From an uncultured Nitrospira sp. (GTDB taxonomy: Bacteria; Nitrospirota; Nitrospiria; Nitrospirales; UBA8639), in contig CABVRQ010000006.1 in the NCBI GenBank assembly GCA_902500695.1, positions 28,244 to 92,243 on the forward strand: a stretch of 64,000 nt of DNA, in the 5' to 3' direction. This document shows positions 1-7,455 of the stretch, one piece after another. The notes under the pieces are model-generated. The model was given only the letters and a program-made list of their open reading frames with translations, had not been told where the DNA came from and ran no database searches. The translations under genes were made by a program, and so were the position numbers. Position 1 is the first letter of the stretch. Each line of letters opens with the position of its first letter.

Positions 1-1
1 A

Positions 2-97
2 GTATTCAGCCAGAATCATTCCATCGATGAGTTACTTGCCAACGCCGCCGAGAAAACCCTCCGACGGCACTGGCCAAACTTAATCCAACCATCCTAA
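2..97 (+). CDS. Possible C-terminal end of a plus-strand gene (partial)
   Basis: The frame is open from the left edge to a TAA at 95-97 and encodes about 31 residues ending in ...RRHWPNLIQPS. The stretch (SIDELLANAAEKTLRR) looks like an amphipathic helix, as real coding sequence would. It would converge on the lipoprotein gene that ends at 161. The fragment is too short to assign a family and could be a chance open frame. Confidence 0.35.
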   Translation, partial: VFSQNHSIDELLANAAEKTLRRHWPNLIQPS

Positions 98-160
98 GTG
101 ATTAAACAGGAACAGTCCCTCCCCCCATGGATCTCGGGAATGAGAAAATCGAGTGCCAGG

Positions 161-1846
161 TTAGTGAGGTCGACTGCCCAGATGGAGGGAGTGAATGTCT
201 TTCACCAGCGTGAGTTGCAAACGAAAGGTTTTGACCGAACCTGGAAGATGAGGGACAATCTGACCGGAGACCTGACATTCCAGACAGGACCACAATAATT
301 TCTTTTGAAGATCTTGTAAGCTTTGCAGAAAAAACGGATCCTCAGGCCATTGCTGAAATTGGATGTCACGGATTTTCCCTTCGTGTGTATGGACGATACC
401 CACCGCCGTCCGTTTATTGCCTGGCAGATACCCACGCACTGGAAGTCTTTCAGTTATCGATGGGGTCCAATTCGATTTGATCAGATTCCCCAAATCCTGA
501 AGAAAAACATTTCCCTGATCAACTTTTCGAGAAATCTCACTTCCCTCTTCTTTGGACTCTCCGATGGGCTCCAGCATAACAAGGACTTGCTCATCTGGCA
601 CAGGAACCACCACGCTATCAAATGTCACATGTTGCGCTTCCCGCTTGACCCACTCAACTGGAAATTGCACGAAACCCGTGATAAACGGATTCGGCCACAT
701 CGGTACGGATACCCCTTGAGTACCTTGCATTGAAAATTTACGTTCCGTCCGCCATCCCCAATCGGAAAAAATGGCCACCACATCTCCCTGTTCATTAAGA
801 GCACGAATAAATACACGCCGCGGCTTCTGAAATTGTTCAACAAATAATAACTGAGCTCCAGAACCCTCATCTATGGTCGTCCGGAATCCATCAGAATCCA
901 CATATCCCGCAGAATCAGTTTCTGTCTTCTGCGCCTGTTCAAAAATATGGGCAAGCCGTTGAGGAGAGAAAAACAGTGAGATAGGAATAGCCATGACTGG
1001 CACAGAGCTCATGGAATTATTCGGGAATTGCCAAACCTGGTGGAGGGGGTGCCCAATTTCAGATACCCACCCCTCATGCCAAATCGTTTCCGCTAACCAA
1101 TACGCCTCCCTTCTCTGATGAGTAAGCTTTTCCAATGACAGGAGGGCATCGATTTGATCCACCGAATGAGAATGCACTGATCCCGAGAAAGGCACGTATT
1201 GCCTTTCCTGAGAACCCTCAAGAGGCCGACTGGAGGACGGCTGCGAGTTTTCTGCCGACTGATCTGACATTGATCGAGTATCTACATTAAGAGAAGGGTC
1301 AAACACACCAATGACGCGAGTCACAATGTCTTGTTCCAAACCCGGGATATCCGACCCTAACCCTTTGGCGTTGACTGCCCCCACGACCACCCCCGTCTCC
1401 ACGTTGACAATCTGCAGATCTACGGCAAGGGTCTCCTCTTGTGCATAAATTCTCCCTTGAATGAGATACCGCACTCCTTTTAACCGCCCAAGACCGACAG
1501 CATTCTCTCCTGCTGAAAACCCACGCTGTTGGAGCCATTGTTCCCATAAGACCGAACCCAACGCCTCTCGTGATACCACCTCAAGTTGCGGCCATTGGGC
1601 CAAATCACTCACCAGCATTTCCTGTAGTCCACGACGTAACCAATTAAATTGGGGGTGCGGGTTCATATTCTCAAAAGGCAGGATAGCAATACTATACGGT
1701 CCTTCAAGAACACGAGGGTGCGGAGAGGAAATAGACGATGAAGATACCGGATGGGGAGAAAGAACAACGTCAGGTGGCATCTGACATCCTGCCACGATCA
1801 CAAGACAGGACAACAGACACCAGAAGATTCCCGAAGCCCTAATCAA
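161..1846 (-). CDS. Lipoprotein with CsgG/FlgO-like domain
   Basis: Predicted outer-membrane-associated lipoprotein of 561 residues. A TTG start at 1846-1844 overlaps the stop of the PilZ gene upstream and gives a short signal peptide whose lipobox VAGC puts the lipidated cysteine at residue 21; longer in-frame starts would bury that signal. After a Ser/Pro-rich linker, a segment beginning PYSIAILPFENMNPH, continuing through LVSDLAQWPQLEVVSREAL and a YLIQGRIY strand, matches the CsgG/FlgO type of periplasmic domain. A central Ser-rich linker and a C-terminal half with no recognised family follow. FlgO-type lipoproteins are tied to flagella in Vibrio, which fits its place at the end of the fliD-fliS-fliT run, but its role here is inferred. 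Confidence 0.75.
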   Translation of the reverse strand: MIRASGIFWCLLSCLVIVAGCQMPPDVVLSPHPVSSSSISSPHPRVLEGPYSIAILPFENMNPHPQFNWLRRGLQEMLVSDLAQWPQLEVVSREALGSVLWEQWLQQRGFSAGENAVGLGRLKGVRYLIQGRIYAQEETLAVDLQIVNVETGVVVGAVNAKGLGSDIPGLEQDIVTRVIGVFDPSLNVDTRSMSDQSAENSQPSSSRPLEGSQERQYVPFSGSVHSHSVDQIDALLSLEKLTHQRREAYWLAETIWHEGWVSEIGHPLHQVWQFPNNSMSSVPVMAIPISLFFSPQRLAHIFEQAQKTETDSAGYVDSDGFRTTIDEGSGAQLLFVEQFQKPRRVFIRALNEQGDVVAIFSDWGWRTERKFSMQGTQGVSVPMWPNPFITGFVQFPVEWVKREAQHVTFDSVVVPVPDEQVLVMLEPIGESKEEGSEISRKVDQGNVFLQDLGNLIKSNWTPSITERLPVRGYLPGNKRTAVGIVHTHEGKIRDIQFQQWPEDPFFLQSLQDLQKKLLWSCLECQVSGQIVPHLPGSVKTFRLQLTLVKDIHSLHLGSRPH

Positions 1847-2444
1847 GAACGGAATCGTCAGGTTGCTTAAGGCGAAGCCGTTGCATGGTGGCTTGAGACC
1901 GAAGTGTGTGTCTAATAATCGCTTCGCGATCATCGGAAGAAATTTTAGTGAACTCCACCGCAATCTCAAACCCCTGTCGCTTGCCTTTTCGTATAGCATC
2001 AACTCTAACAATTTTCCCAACAGCCTGAATCGGAATAAATGGCCGCAAAATGAGGCGTAAAACAAGAAAAGATTCAAGGGAATATGAGTCTTCAGAAAAA
2101 AATTTCATTCCGGAACCGCATAGGCTCACTTTCGTAAATTCTGGAATAGCCCCCTTGAGATTTTTGTCTTTCCCCAAAGTTCGAAGAATGGATGTCAACA
2201 TCCAGTCAATACGCGTGACCATCTGTAGAAGCAAAGGATCACGGATGGTAAGATCCTTTTCATCCACCATGGCCTTGACTAAATCCGGGGAAACCGCCAA
2301 CTCATCCCATTGCCACTGGCTGAATTCTGCCGCATCAAGATCAATCGATTCATAAGAGAAGGCAAGAGGAATCTCAACCCACAGACAGACCGGCACATCT
2401 ACACGGCAATCTTGACGTCGATCCTCAGAAGCCACGATATCCAT
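1839..2444 (-). CDS. PilZ-domain-like protein
   Basis: Protein of 201 residues. It opens with an arginine-bearing segment (DRRQDCRVDVPV, about residues 8-19) of the kind that starts PilZ domains, and has a later VSLCGSGMKF stretch (about 108-117) resembling the second PilZ motif (D/NxSxxG), although its first acidic or Asn residue is not obvious. A helix (residues 65-95) lies between them, and the end (DDREAIIRHTLRSQ) looks like the usual PilZ tail helix. PilZ proteins bind cyclic di-GMP and often adjust flagellar motors. The stop overlaps the start of the downstream lipoprotein gene, which suggests coupled translation. An AAAGGTG ribosome site precedes the ATG. Confidence 0.7.
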   Translation of the reverse strand: MDIVASEDRRQDCRVDVPVCLWVEIPLAFSYESIDLDAAEFSQWQWDELAVSPDLVKAMVDEKDLTIRDPLLLQMVTRIDWMLTSILRTLGKDKNLKGAIPEFTKVSLCGSGMKFFSEDSYSLESFLVLRLILRPFIPIQAVGKIVRVDAIRKGKRQGFEIAVEFTKISSDDREAIIRHTLRSQATMQRLRLKQPDDSVLD

Positions 2445-2529
2445 AAGACACCTTTATAAGAATAGCCCTGCCATCACACATAATCCAGGGATTAGCAACA
2501 CTGAAGAATCCGAGAACCATGATTTCATA

Positions 2530-2784
2530 CTAGGAATTCCTCGGGGCATGAAGGCTGCGAATTTCCACAAGAATATCCCTGGCTTGTTCGGCAGCCCCAT
2601 GAATTTTCTCCAATTGTCGCTTCAGCTGATCATCTTCGCACCGACGTAACGCTAACTCGGAGAATACCACAATAGGTAGCAATTTATTGGAGAGCGAATG
2701 TAATAATTTCCCATTTTGTACAGAATTATCGGGCAATACAGCCAAAGAAGCGTTTGCAGAGGATGCCGATTTTTGAGTCATCAT
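2530..2784 (-). CDS. Stand-alone histidine-kinase dimerisation-like domain
   Basis: An 84-residue protein that is almost entirely one helical hairpin. The core, HSLSNKLLPIVVFSELAL followed by LKRQLEKIHGAAEQARDIL, lines up with the HisKA phosphoacceptor hairpin of kinases whose H-box reads HDFNNLLTVI; the candidate histidine is residue 29. No ATPase domain is present and no kinase gene is adjacent. It may act as a phosphotransfer or dimerisation module, or be a remnant of a kinase. GAAGGA lies 5 bases before the ATGATG start. It sits between the fliT-like gene and the PilZ gene on the same strand. Confidence 0.6.
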   Translation of the reverse strand: MMTQKSASSANASLAVLPDNSVQNGKLLHSLSNKLLPIVVFSELALRRCEDDQLKRQLEKIHGAAEQARDILVEIRSLHAPRNS

Positions 2785-3101
2785 GTCGTTCCTTCAAATG
2801 GAAGAATAAACAACCAGCCGTGTCATACTCTAAAAAGAGAAATCACATCTTTGAGGGATGCAATCTCGCAATTGTCATACATGGACAGCTTATCTTTCTT
2901 TTCGGTTGTTTTCCGAGACAAATGTAGGATAGAAGTTAACATGGGAAAAGTTTCCTCAAAGTATGAGGAGTACCTTGACTCTGTTCGTCAAAATGGTAAC
3001 GGGAAAAATTTGTCATGTCAGGCAGAGATATTGGAATTGGGTCCTAGGCGAAAATCCTATGGTACAATCCACGGAAAACCTTCTAACATCTCCCTCTATG
3101 T
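2785..3101 (-). other. 317-bp gap with no supported gene
   Basis: Spacer between the fliT-like gene and the HisKA-like gene. Open frames here are short and uncharacteristic. A TGACACGGCTGGTTGTT stretch about 15-30 bases upstream of the HisKA-like start has sigma-54 spacing but lacks the invariant GG and GC, so I do not call it a promoter. I see no clear terminator. Confidence 0.5.
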
Positions 3102-3416
3102 TCATATGGTCAGAAGGTGTCGGACCCGGGTCGTCGAACTTTCTCCCCACTGCCGTTTTAGAATCTCTAACTTGCGGCGATGATCCTGAATATCATTCAG
3201 ATGTTGTTTAATCGCCGCTTGGACCTCTTTAACCCTGGTAACGAGCCATTGGTCAGATTCCATTAGGACTTGAATGGTATCTAAAGAAATGGATGATTGT
3301 AGTCCTTGGGACAGGCGCTGTTCATAGAGAACGATGACTTGATCCCATTGACCATGTCGTGCTGCCTCAATAGCATCTTGGGTGAGCTGTTCAACAAGGC
3401 AGTTAACTTCAGACAT
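3102..3416 (-). CDS. FliT-like flagellar chaperone
   Basis: Short helical protein of 104 residues directly after fliS, the usual place of fliT. It shows the family plan: an N-terminal helix with a GQWDQVIVLYEQR segment (residues 22-34, like the W-x-x-hhxLxxxR core of FliT), a central helix, and a C-terminal helix (IKQHLNDIQDHRRKLEIL) that in FliT binds export partners. FliT proteins hold the cap protein FliD before export. Sequence similarity in this family is weak, so the call leans on length, helices and position. The start follows the fliS stop by 13 bases. Confidence 0.65.
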   Translation of the reverse strand: MSEVNCLVEQLTQDAIEAARHGQWDQVIVLYEQRLSQGLQSSISLDTIQVLMESDQWLVTRVKEVQAAIKQHLNDIQDHRRKLEILKRQWGESSTTRVRHLLTI

Positions 3417-3429
3417 ATTACACCGGTGC

Positions 3430-3822
3430 TTAGATCCCGACCGCCTGAGACTTCGTACCTTGAACGGCCAAATCCACCCAGGCCTCTCGGATAAGAGACA
3501 GACATCGGATAGGGCTCTCTAAGCGACGGGGTTCATTTTTCAGATTGGCTTGAGTCAACTCAAATTGAATGTATTCATACATACGGCGTAAGTCTCGTGC
3601 GATCCCCCCACCTTCCTCCATATTGAGGGAGGCCGATAATTCCCCGATCACTCGAAGCGCACGATCGAGAAATCGAGCCTTATCCTGATAATTCAACGTG
3701 GACATCCCCTCCTGCGCTAATTTCATAGAAGAAATAGCCCCATCATATAACAACACAATCACTTGAACCGAAGAAGCAGTTTGGATTTGCGTGTTTGCAT
3801 AGGACTGAGCACCAACCATCAT
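3430..3822 (-). CDS. fliS: Flagellin export chaperone FliS
   Basis: FliS binds the C-terminal helix of flagellin in the cytoplasm and keeps it unfolded for export. The 130-residue length is typical. Hallmarks are the early YANTQIQTASSVQVIVLLYDGAI run (LLYDGAI at about residues 24-30) and the later ALRVIGELSASLNMEEGG segment followed by LRRMYEYIQFELTQANL. It lies 15 bases after fliD and before the fliT-like gene. In FliW/CsrA systems FliS also affects how much free flagellin is available to bind FliW, and both partners are encoded in this window. Confidence 0.95.
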   Translation of the reverse strand: MMVGAQSYANTQIQTASSVQVIVLLYDGAISSMKLAQEGMSTLNYQDKARFLDRALRVIGELSASLNMEEGGGIARDLRRMYEYIQFELTQANLKNEPRRLESPIRCLSLIREAWVDLAVQGTKSQAVGI

Positions 3823-3837
3823 ACGATCATCCTCTCT

Positions 3838-5253
3838 TTAGCCATTAATCGATGGAAAAGCATTTTGCAACTGATTCAATTGCCCTTGCAATCTAGCCAA
3901 TAATCCATCTAAATTGGCAAATTTCAAACGTTGTTGTTCTTCAAAACGAGCCAAAGCTTCTTCTTTAAAAGATATTTGATTGGTAAAATCATTTACTTGT
4001 TTGGTCAACGCCTTTTGCCGAATGGTCAGAGAGCCTGTAGCGATGTCATCTAACCCGTCAATGGCATTGACCACGCCTTCCGCGATTCCATTTGTCCCTG
4101 TGGTGACGTTCTTAACAAACAAGTCCCGCACCGCCGAAAAATTGGTGCTTAACGCCGTATCGAGCGTTGCTTCATTCAATTTAATCGTCCCGTCTGTTGC
4201 TTGGGTCTCGAATCCAATTCGGGAAACTCCCGTATAGGTCGTCAGACCACTGATTTGGGAAAAGACCGACTCCCTGACTCTATCAAGAACATTCCGAGCC
4301 AAACTCTCTCCAACGAAAATTCCTCGTTCTTTTGTTTCTGTATTATAAAAAGTTCGTTCATTCACAAAGGAAACAATCTCATTATACCCCGCAACGAATT
4401 CCGAAATAGCTTCCTTAACCGCTGCGTTATCCTGGGTCACTGAGATAGTGACGGGATTAGTGGCATCAATGGCTTGGAGATTAAGAGTCAGGCCGTCAAT
4501 CACATCCGACAGGGTATTGGTTGATCGGTTGATGGTAATCGCCGTGGTACCAGCTCCGACATCCGTCGTTCCCAAGACCACCTCAGAATCTTGAGCAGCC
4601 TGAAACGTATCCACTCCTGTCGTGACGGTATTCAATGTTGTGTCATCACCAACAATCGTGATGGTATGATCCACCCCTGTCTCATTCGCAGATAAGACAA
4701 GGCGAAATTGGGGAGATCCCTCGGTGCCCGTATTTAAAATTGAACCACTCACTCCTACCCCCAGATCATTAATCGCTGCACGCAAGTCTTCCAATGTACT
4801 GTCCGCATTTAAATTTACCGTTTGAGTCGAACCACTTCCCACCTGAAATTGAAAGATCCCCGATGCTCCATTGACAATATCAGTATCAATTGACGAAACC
4901 GCCGTGGAGGCCTTAGATATAATTTGATGGGCGGAGGCAAGTTGATTCACGGTCACCTGATAGGTGCCTGGGGCCGCCGCCGAAGACACACTCGCAGACA
5001 AGGGAGTCTGCGCACTGGCAGAAGCGACATTGACTTGGTTTTTATTAAAACTCACCCGAGTACGAAGGCTGCTGGCCAAACCTTGCAAACTCAACAGTTT
5101 CCCTCCCAGCAAGCCCAATTCGGTTTGTTTTTTTTGTGCATCGAGTTTACGTGTGGTCAGCCCATCAATCGGTAGCCGTTTCGCTTGGACTAGAGCATCA
5201 ACTATTGGCCCAAAATCGACGCCATTACCGAGTCCACCAAAACTAATAGCCAT
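3838..5253 (-). CDS. fliD: Flagellar filament cap protein FliD
   Basis: Forms the distal cap under which flagellin subunits fold and assemble. At 471 residues it is a standard FliD. The N-terminal part (SFGGLGNGVDFGPIVDALVQ, residues 4-23) is the FliD_N domain, a QVTVNQLASAHQ segment follows, and the C-terminal coiled coil (about 415-465, LTKQVNDFTNQISFKEEAL then a Gln-rich helix) completes it. The middle is Thr/Val/Asn-rich, as usual for the variable exposed domain. AAAGG lies 8 bases before the ATG. It is probably co-transcribed with fliS and fliT. No sigma-28 site is evident in the 121 bases upstream. Confidence 0.95.
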   Translation of the reverse strand: MAISFGGLGNGVDFGPIVDALVQAKRLPIDGLTTRKLDAQKKQTELGLLGGKLLSLQGLASSLRTRVSFNKNQVNVASASAQTPLSASVSSAAAPGTYQVTVNQLASAHQIISKASTAVSSIDTDIVNGASGIFQFQVGSGSTQTVNLNADSTLEDLRAAINDLGVGVSGSILNTGTEGSPQFRLVLSANETGVDHTITIVGDDTTLNTVTTGVDTFQAAQDSEVVLGTTDVGAGTTAITINRSTNTLSDVIDGLTLNLQAIDATNPVTISVTQDNAAVKEAISEFVAGYNEIVSFVNERTFYNTETKERGIFVGESLARNVLDRVRESVFSQISGLTTYTGVSRIGFETQATDGTIKLNEATLDTALSTNFSAVRDLFVKNVTTGTNGIAEGVVNAIDGLDDIATGSLTIRQKALTKQVNDFTNQISFKEEALARFEEQQRLKFANLDGLLARLQGQLNQLQNAFPSING

Positions 5254-5374
5254 GTGCTATGCCTTTATTTTTTACAATTCCGTAAAGAAGCACTAAATCG
5301 ACATCCGCACAACCCAAGTTCTCGTGTGGCTGGACTTATGACCGGTGAATAGAACCAATCGATTGAACTGTGGT

Positions 5375-5773
5375 TCAGATGTCCTCTTCCACAAACAGTC
5401 CGATCTGCCCTGTAATAAATCGTTCAAGTTCTATCATATTCTCTGAAGGTATTTGTCGGATAAGATCCCCCGACTCTTGATCCACAACCCGAAAAACTAC
5501 CTGATTAATATCCTTTTCCAGAGATATTTCAATCCGGGGATCGACATGTTTCAATGTTTCTTGGAGGCGAGTCACGGTCGCTTGTACCTGCTCAGCCGTC
5601 AATGGTGTGATGACCGTGTGACCCTCAGTAGAGTCGGTGGGAAAAACTGGTGCCATTTTTTCGGATGGGCGCTGAGCATCCCCCGCTAAGGGCTTTTGTC
5701 CATCCCGCACGCGAATCTCATTTCCAACTGAAACAGTTATGAAAGAGGCGCTATCAGAAAGTGTTGAAATCAT
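5375..5773 (-). CDS. flaG: FlaG family protein
   Basis: A 132-residue protein with the FlaG domain in its C-terminal two-thirds. The end (VFRVVDQESGDLIRQIPSENMIEL, about residues 92-115) is the conserved FlaG signature. The first 60 residues are low-complexity and poorly conserved. FlaG proteins affect filament length in several bacteria; the mechanism is not well known. It lies between flagellin, separated by a terminator-like hairpin, and fliD. Confidence 0.9.
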   Translation of the reverse strand: MISTLSDSASFITVSVGNEIRVRDGQKPLAGDAQRPSEKMAPVFPTDSTEGHTVITPLTAEQVQATVTRLQETLKHVDPRIEISLEKDINQVVFRVVDQESGDLIRQIPSENMIELERFITGQIGLFVEEDI

Positions 5774-5799
5774 AGTGGGTTTCCCCCTCTTTCCTCAAA

Positions 5800-5830
5800 G
5801 GAGAAACCGGGACTTAGGCCCGGTTTCTCC
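5800..5830 (-). terminator. Terminator-like hairpin after flagellin
   Basis: A perfect 12-bp inverted repeat (GGAGAAACCGGG and CCCGGTTTCTCC around a 7-base loop) begins 10 bases past the flagellin stop. On the minus strand it is followed only by a short TTT, so release may be partial and some read-through into flaG is possible. Such a stem would also protect the 3-prime end of an abundant flagellin mRNA. Confidence 0.75.
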
Positions 5831-5840
5831 TTGTGACTGA

Positions 5841-6668
5841 TTACTGCAGTAAGGCCAGGGCCTGCTGCGGTATCGTATTGGCTTGAGCCAAAATTGAGGT
5901 GCCCGCCTGAACCAAAATTTGATTCCGGACGAACTTTGCTGTTTCGAAGGCGATGTCAGCATCACGAATCCGTGATTCAGCAGCGGTGATATTCTCACCG
6001 GCCACCTGCAGATTTCCCACTGCAGCATCGATCCGGTTTTGCAAGGACCCGATATTCGCTCGAGCAGTCGCGACTGCACTAATAGCACTATCAATATTGG
6101 AAAGAGCGCTTAAGGCATTACCAGAAGTCGAAACATTGACCGAGGTCAGACCTATAGCTTCAGTTGTCAAATCATTGAGAGCGATAGACAGCGTATCATT
6201 TGCTGAACTTCGGAAACCGATTTGGATGCTCAGGGAGTTATTGTCGGCTCCACTCAACAATTTTACTCCGTTAAACTCGGTCACTGAAGAAATTCGATCG
6301 ATTTCCGAACGGAGGGCGACAAATTCCTGATCCAGGAAGGACCGCTCATTTGAGCCAAGAATTCCACTGGCTGACTGCTCGGCAAGTTCCCGAAGCCGGC
6401 CCAACAAATTACCGACACCTTCGGCACCACCGTCTGCAATCGCCAGCAAACTAATGCCGTCATTGGAATTTCTCACCGCTTGATTAATACTACGAATTTG
6501 CGCCCGTAAAGTTTCCGAAATTCCTAATCCTGCCGCATCGTCCGCCGCTCGGGTAATCCGCAAACCCGAAGATAGACGGGCGACCGATCCTTCCAATTGA
6601 GCACTGTTCACGCCCAAATTTCGTTGGGCGTTGATTGACGCGATGTTGTTGTTAACAATAAGTGCCAT
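5841..6668 (-). CDS. fliC: Flagellin
   Basis: Structural subunit of the filament, 275 residues. The N-terminus (ALIVNNNIASINAQRNLG, then ARLSSGLRITRAADDAAGLGIS) and C-terminus (LAQANTIPQQALALLQ) are the conserved D0/D1 helices. Only about 100 residues separate the two halves, so the protein is a minimal flagellin with little D2/D3. That central part is rich in Ser, Thr and Asn, which are possible glycosylation sites given the adjacent sugar cluster. An AAGGAGG ribosome site lies 5 bases before ATG and a sigma-28-like promoter lies about 120 bases upstream. It is the only flagellin gene in the window. Confidence 0.97.
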   Translation of the reverse strand: MALIVNNNIASINAQRNLGVNSAQLEGSVARLSSGLRITRAADDAAGLGISETLRAQIRSINQAVRNSNDGISLLAIADGGAEGVGNLLGRLRELAEQSASGILGSNERSFLDQEFVALRSEIDRISSVTEFNGVKLLSGADNNSLSIQIGFRSSANDTLSIALNDLTTEAIGLTSVNVSTSGNALSALSNIDSAISAVATARANIGSLQNRIDAAVGNLQVAGENITAAESRIRDADIAFETAKFVRNQILVQAGTSILAQANTIPQQALALLQ

Positions 6669-6673
6669 ACATT

Positions 6674-6710
6674 CCTCCTTGATGGCTGGGCCTCAAAGGA
6701 TCCGTCCTTT
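6674..6710 (-). promoter_or_regulatory. Flagellin leader hairpin and putative CsrA sites
   Basis: The leader carries a perfect hairpin at 6695-6710, AAAGGA and TCCTTT around a CGGA loop, which displays a GGA in the loop. About 24 bases downstream a second GGA lies within the AAGGAGG ribosome site (6674-6680). A looped GGA upstream of a GGA in the Shine-Dalgarno is the layout of the CsrA-repressed hag leader of Bacillus subtilis. csrA and fliW are both encoded in this window, so the same control is likely. The function is inferred. Confidence 0.5.
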
Positions 6711-6789
6711 GGGGGTGAAAGTAAATCAGGTGAGCCGATAGGCCTCCTTAGGGTTTCTGAAATGAACCAATTTTCAACTTCAATCGTAT

Positions 6790-6816
6790 ATATCGACCAT
6801 CATGAAAAAAACTTAA
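6790..6816 (-). promoter_or_regulatory. Sigma-28 (FliA) type promoter for flagellin
   Basis: Read on the minus strand: TTAAGTTT at 6816-6809, an 11-base spacer, then GTCGATAT at 6797-6790. The sigma-28 consensus is TAAAGTTT-N11-GCCGATAA. The site predicts a leader of roughly 115 bases. It lies downstream of the stop of the neighbouring glycan-cluster gene, so flagellin can be transcribed separately. Confidence 0.8.
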
Positions 6817-6906
6817 GAGACGGTTTTTCGTCACCCATAAATTATTTTCAATGAACCCCTGTCTACCTACCTGACCAGCCGTTTTGAGTCGGAAAGACAT
6901 CTGCGT

Positions 6907-7455
6907 TTACCGAGTGGGCGCAATGGTTGGAGCCAGACGAGGGAGCACTTCATATTCCAACATGTCTGCGATTCGAACGACATCTTCAATTTCTCGAGCC
7001 TTCATGAGTTCATTGACCCAACAGGCCAAATCTTTAAGAACTTCGGGCTTCTTGAGGCCCACAGACTCATGAACCTGCAGCCACTCAAGGTAATCCGCTA
7101 TTTGTCCAAACCATTGGTCTAACTGCCGAAAATTTCCATGCCCTTGACGAAATTTATTGACAAAACTCTGGCCTTGAAGGCGGACCTGTTGTCCGAATTT
7201 GTCTCCAGTTTTTTGAGAATATTCCACAATGTTTTCCAATCGTTTACTCACTGCTGCGATGGAACCAAAAGAGCTGGCCATTTTGGCCAGGGTGGGGGAC
7301 ACCAACTCCCGATCAGTCATTTTTCGATCGCCAACCAACAATTCTGTCACCAAACACCCTTTAGCCTGTGCCCGATCACTCAAATCAGCTAGAACCTGGC
7401 CTAACTGAACACTATCACTCACCTCCCAAATGTCTTCATCCAATTTCACACGCAT
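6907..7455 (-). CDS. Unknown helical protein between glycan genes and flagellin
   Basis: I do not recognise the family. The start is set by AAGGAGG 6 bases before an ATG at 7455, giving 182 residues and a 20-base overlap with the upstream glycosyltransferase. After a short N-terminal strand region (MRVKLDEDIWEV) the protein looks wholly alpha-helical with no signal peptide or membrane segment. Notable parts are FGSIAAVSKRLENIVEYSQ (about 64-82), an aromatic cluster RQLDQWFGQIADYLEWLQ, and an acidic C-terminal helix. Its place as the last gene of the sugar cluster, just before flagellin, suggests a flagellin-related accessory role such as a chaperone, escort or regulator. That role is inferred from position only. 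Confidence 0.75.
   Translation of the reverse strand: MRVKLDEDIWEVSDSVQLGQVLADLSDRAQAKGCLVTELLVGDRKMTDRELVSPTLAKMASSFGSIAAVSKRLENIVEYSQKTGDKFGQQVRLQGQSFVNKFRQGHGNFRQLDQWFGQIADYLEWLQVHESVGLKKPEVLKDLACWVNELMKAREIEDVVRIADMLEYEVLPRLAPTIAPTR

Noticed and set aside
1846..2077. In-frame extension of the lipoprotein upstream of the TTG start
   Set aside because: It overlaps the PilZ gene by more than 200 bases and would put the lipobox near residue 98, far from the N-terminus.
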